Positions 13,434 through 14,065 of a DNA stretch of 14,065 nucleotides are shown here, piece after piece (position 1 is the first letter of the stretch; each line of letters begins with the position of its first letter). The stretch is from Pseudonocardiaceae bacterium (GTDB lineage: Bacteria > Actinomycetota > Actinomycetes > Mycobacteriales > Pseudonocardiaceae). The position numbers and the translations under genes are program-made. Below the pieces are notes generated by a model, which searched no databases, was not told the DNA's origin, and saw only the letters and a program-made list of their open reading frames with translations. The stretch covers positions 1 to 14,065 of the forward strand of contig JAICSB010000035.1 of the NCBI GenBank assembly GCA_025937115.1, read 5' to 3'.

Positions 13434-14065
13434 CTAGGAGGCCGGCAGGGACAGCACCTGCCCGATCACGAACACGGTGGCGTTCTTGGTGGGGATGTTG
13501 CCGCACAACACCGGAGCGCCGTTGATGGTCGGCGCCGCCGCGGTGCCGTCGATCTTGAGCTTGGCGCCTTCCAGGCTGTCCAGCGTGCCGGCCTGGATCA
13601 GGCCTGCCGCGTCGTAGCGGGTGCCGACCACGTGGTAGGTCAGGATCTTGGCCAGTTGACTGTTCGGTGAAGCCACGTCCGGAGCGGTGGTCAGCTGCTT
13701 GAGGATGCCGGGGTGCTGGGCCTCCAGAGCCTGAAATGCCGGGTCAGCCGGGGCGAACACGGTCAGCGCCGGAGCGCTGTTCAGCGTGTCGACCAGGTTG
13801 GCCGCGGTCACGGCCTTGGTCAGGGTGGTCAGCAACGGGTTGTGGCTGGCCGCGGTGGCCACCGGGTCGTTGACCATGCCCTGCGCCGAACCCGGACCCT
13901 CGGTGGGCACCTGGCTGCAAGCCGGACCGAAGATGTCACTGATCTTGGTGACGCCACTGCCAGTGGGCGCGGTCGCCTCGCCGGGCGCGGCCGACTCGCT
14001 GGTGGCTGGTGCGGAAGCTTGACTCCCGGTGGCCGGCTGCTGCGAGTTGCTGCATGCGCCGACCA
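13434..14065 (-). CDS. Fasciclin-domain lipoprotein (MPT83/MPT70-like), first copy, 5' end beyond the window
   Basis: Coding continues to the right edge, so only the signal-peptide start (about 20 codons) is missing. The visible protein of about 209 residues starts at the lipobox (VGAC, then SNSQQPATG), followed by a Ser/Ala/Pro-rich linker (SQASAPATSESAAPGEATAP), the segment ISDIFGPACSQVPTEG, and one FAS1 domain with LVDTLNSAPALTVFAPADPAF and LTYHVVGTRYDA, ending VFVIGQVLSLPAS. It is closely similar to the downstream copy, with the linker and the middle of the FAS1 domain diverged and 130 bp unchanged. A GTG at 13910 exists, but starting there would drop the lipobox and the conserved FGPAC cysteine; the frame is open and homologous right to the edge, so the gene is cut by the window rather than short. 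It ends in TAG followed by a strong hairpin terminator. Role: a surface-anchored FAS1 protein, ligand unknown. Confidence 0.9.
   Translation of the reverse strand, partial: VGACSNSQQPATGSQASAPATSESAAPGEATAPTGSGVTKISDIFGPACSQVPTEGPGSAQGMVNDPVATAASHNPLLTTLTKAVTAANLVDTLNSAPALTVFAPADPAFQALEAQHPGILKQLTTAPDVASPNSQLAKILTYHVVGTRYDAAGLIQAGTLDSLEGAKLKIDGTAAAPTINGAPVLCGNIPTKNATVFVIGQVLSLPAS
13774..13903. repeat. 130-bp block identical in both fasciclin genes, copy in the first gene
   Basis: Partner of 12828-12957, with no differences over 130 bp. It begins at gcgctgttcagcg and ends at ccctcgg, where a c/t difference (12958 versus 13904) breaks the identity. Identity resumes for more than 30 bp beyond. 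Confidence 0.9.

Overview
The window comes from a high-GC actinomycete. Almost every gene is on the minus strand and forms the heme biosynthesis / cytochrome c maturation neighbourhood also known from mycobacteria (hemA-hemC-hemD-hemB ... hemL-phosphatase-resA-ccdA-resB-ccsB). A rex gene heads the cluster. Mycobacteria lack rex, while streptomycetes and Pseudonocardiaceae have it. Combined with two MPT70/MPT83-like fasciclin lipoproteins, this points to Pseudonocardiaceae or a close relative (inference, no search run).

Layout, read right to left in the direction of transcription. (1) 14065-12488: two tandem fasciclin-domain lipoprotein genes, the first cut by the window edge, each followed by a strong hairpin terminator. 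(2) 12387-6594: a candidate Rex-controlled promoter, then rex, hemA, hemC, hemD and hemB. rex/hemA overlap by 4 bases, hemA/hemC by 1, and hemC/hemD are 4 bases apart. hemB follows after a 91-bp gap that holds a 66-bp palindrome. (3) 6588-5405: the only accessory-looking part. It has a 17-bp tandem repeat, then a plus-strand AbiEi-like/DUF559 nuclease-like gene with two compensating frameshifts, bracketed by two 64-bp palindromic elements that share their arms. (4) 5329-1: a tightly coupled run of small membrane protein, hemL, histidine phosphatase, resA, ccdA, resB and the start of ccsB. Successive genes overlap by 4, 4, 4, (24-base gap), 1 and about 35 bases.

How the genes work together: HemA and HemL make 5-aminolevulinate from glutamyl-tRNA. 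HemB, HemC and HemD carry it to uroporphyrinogen III. CcdA and ResA supply reductant outside the membrane, and ResB/CcsB deliver heme to apocytochrome c. Rex, an NADH/NAD+ sensor, probably ties heme supply to respiratory state.

Most unusual points: (a) the HemC protein lacks several residues that are nearly invariant in hydroxymethylbilane synthases and carries five in-frame 15-bp repeats; (b) a matched pair of 64-bp palindromes brackets the decayed nuclease-like gene, and the gene's stop codon is the first three bases of one element; (c) the fasciclin pair shares a 130-bp block with no differences. No intergenic stretch exceeds 300 bases.
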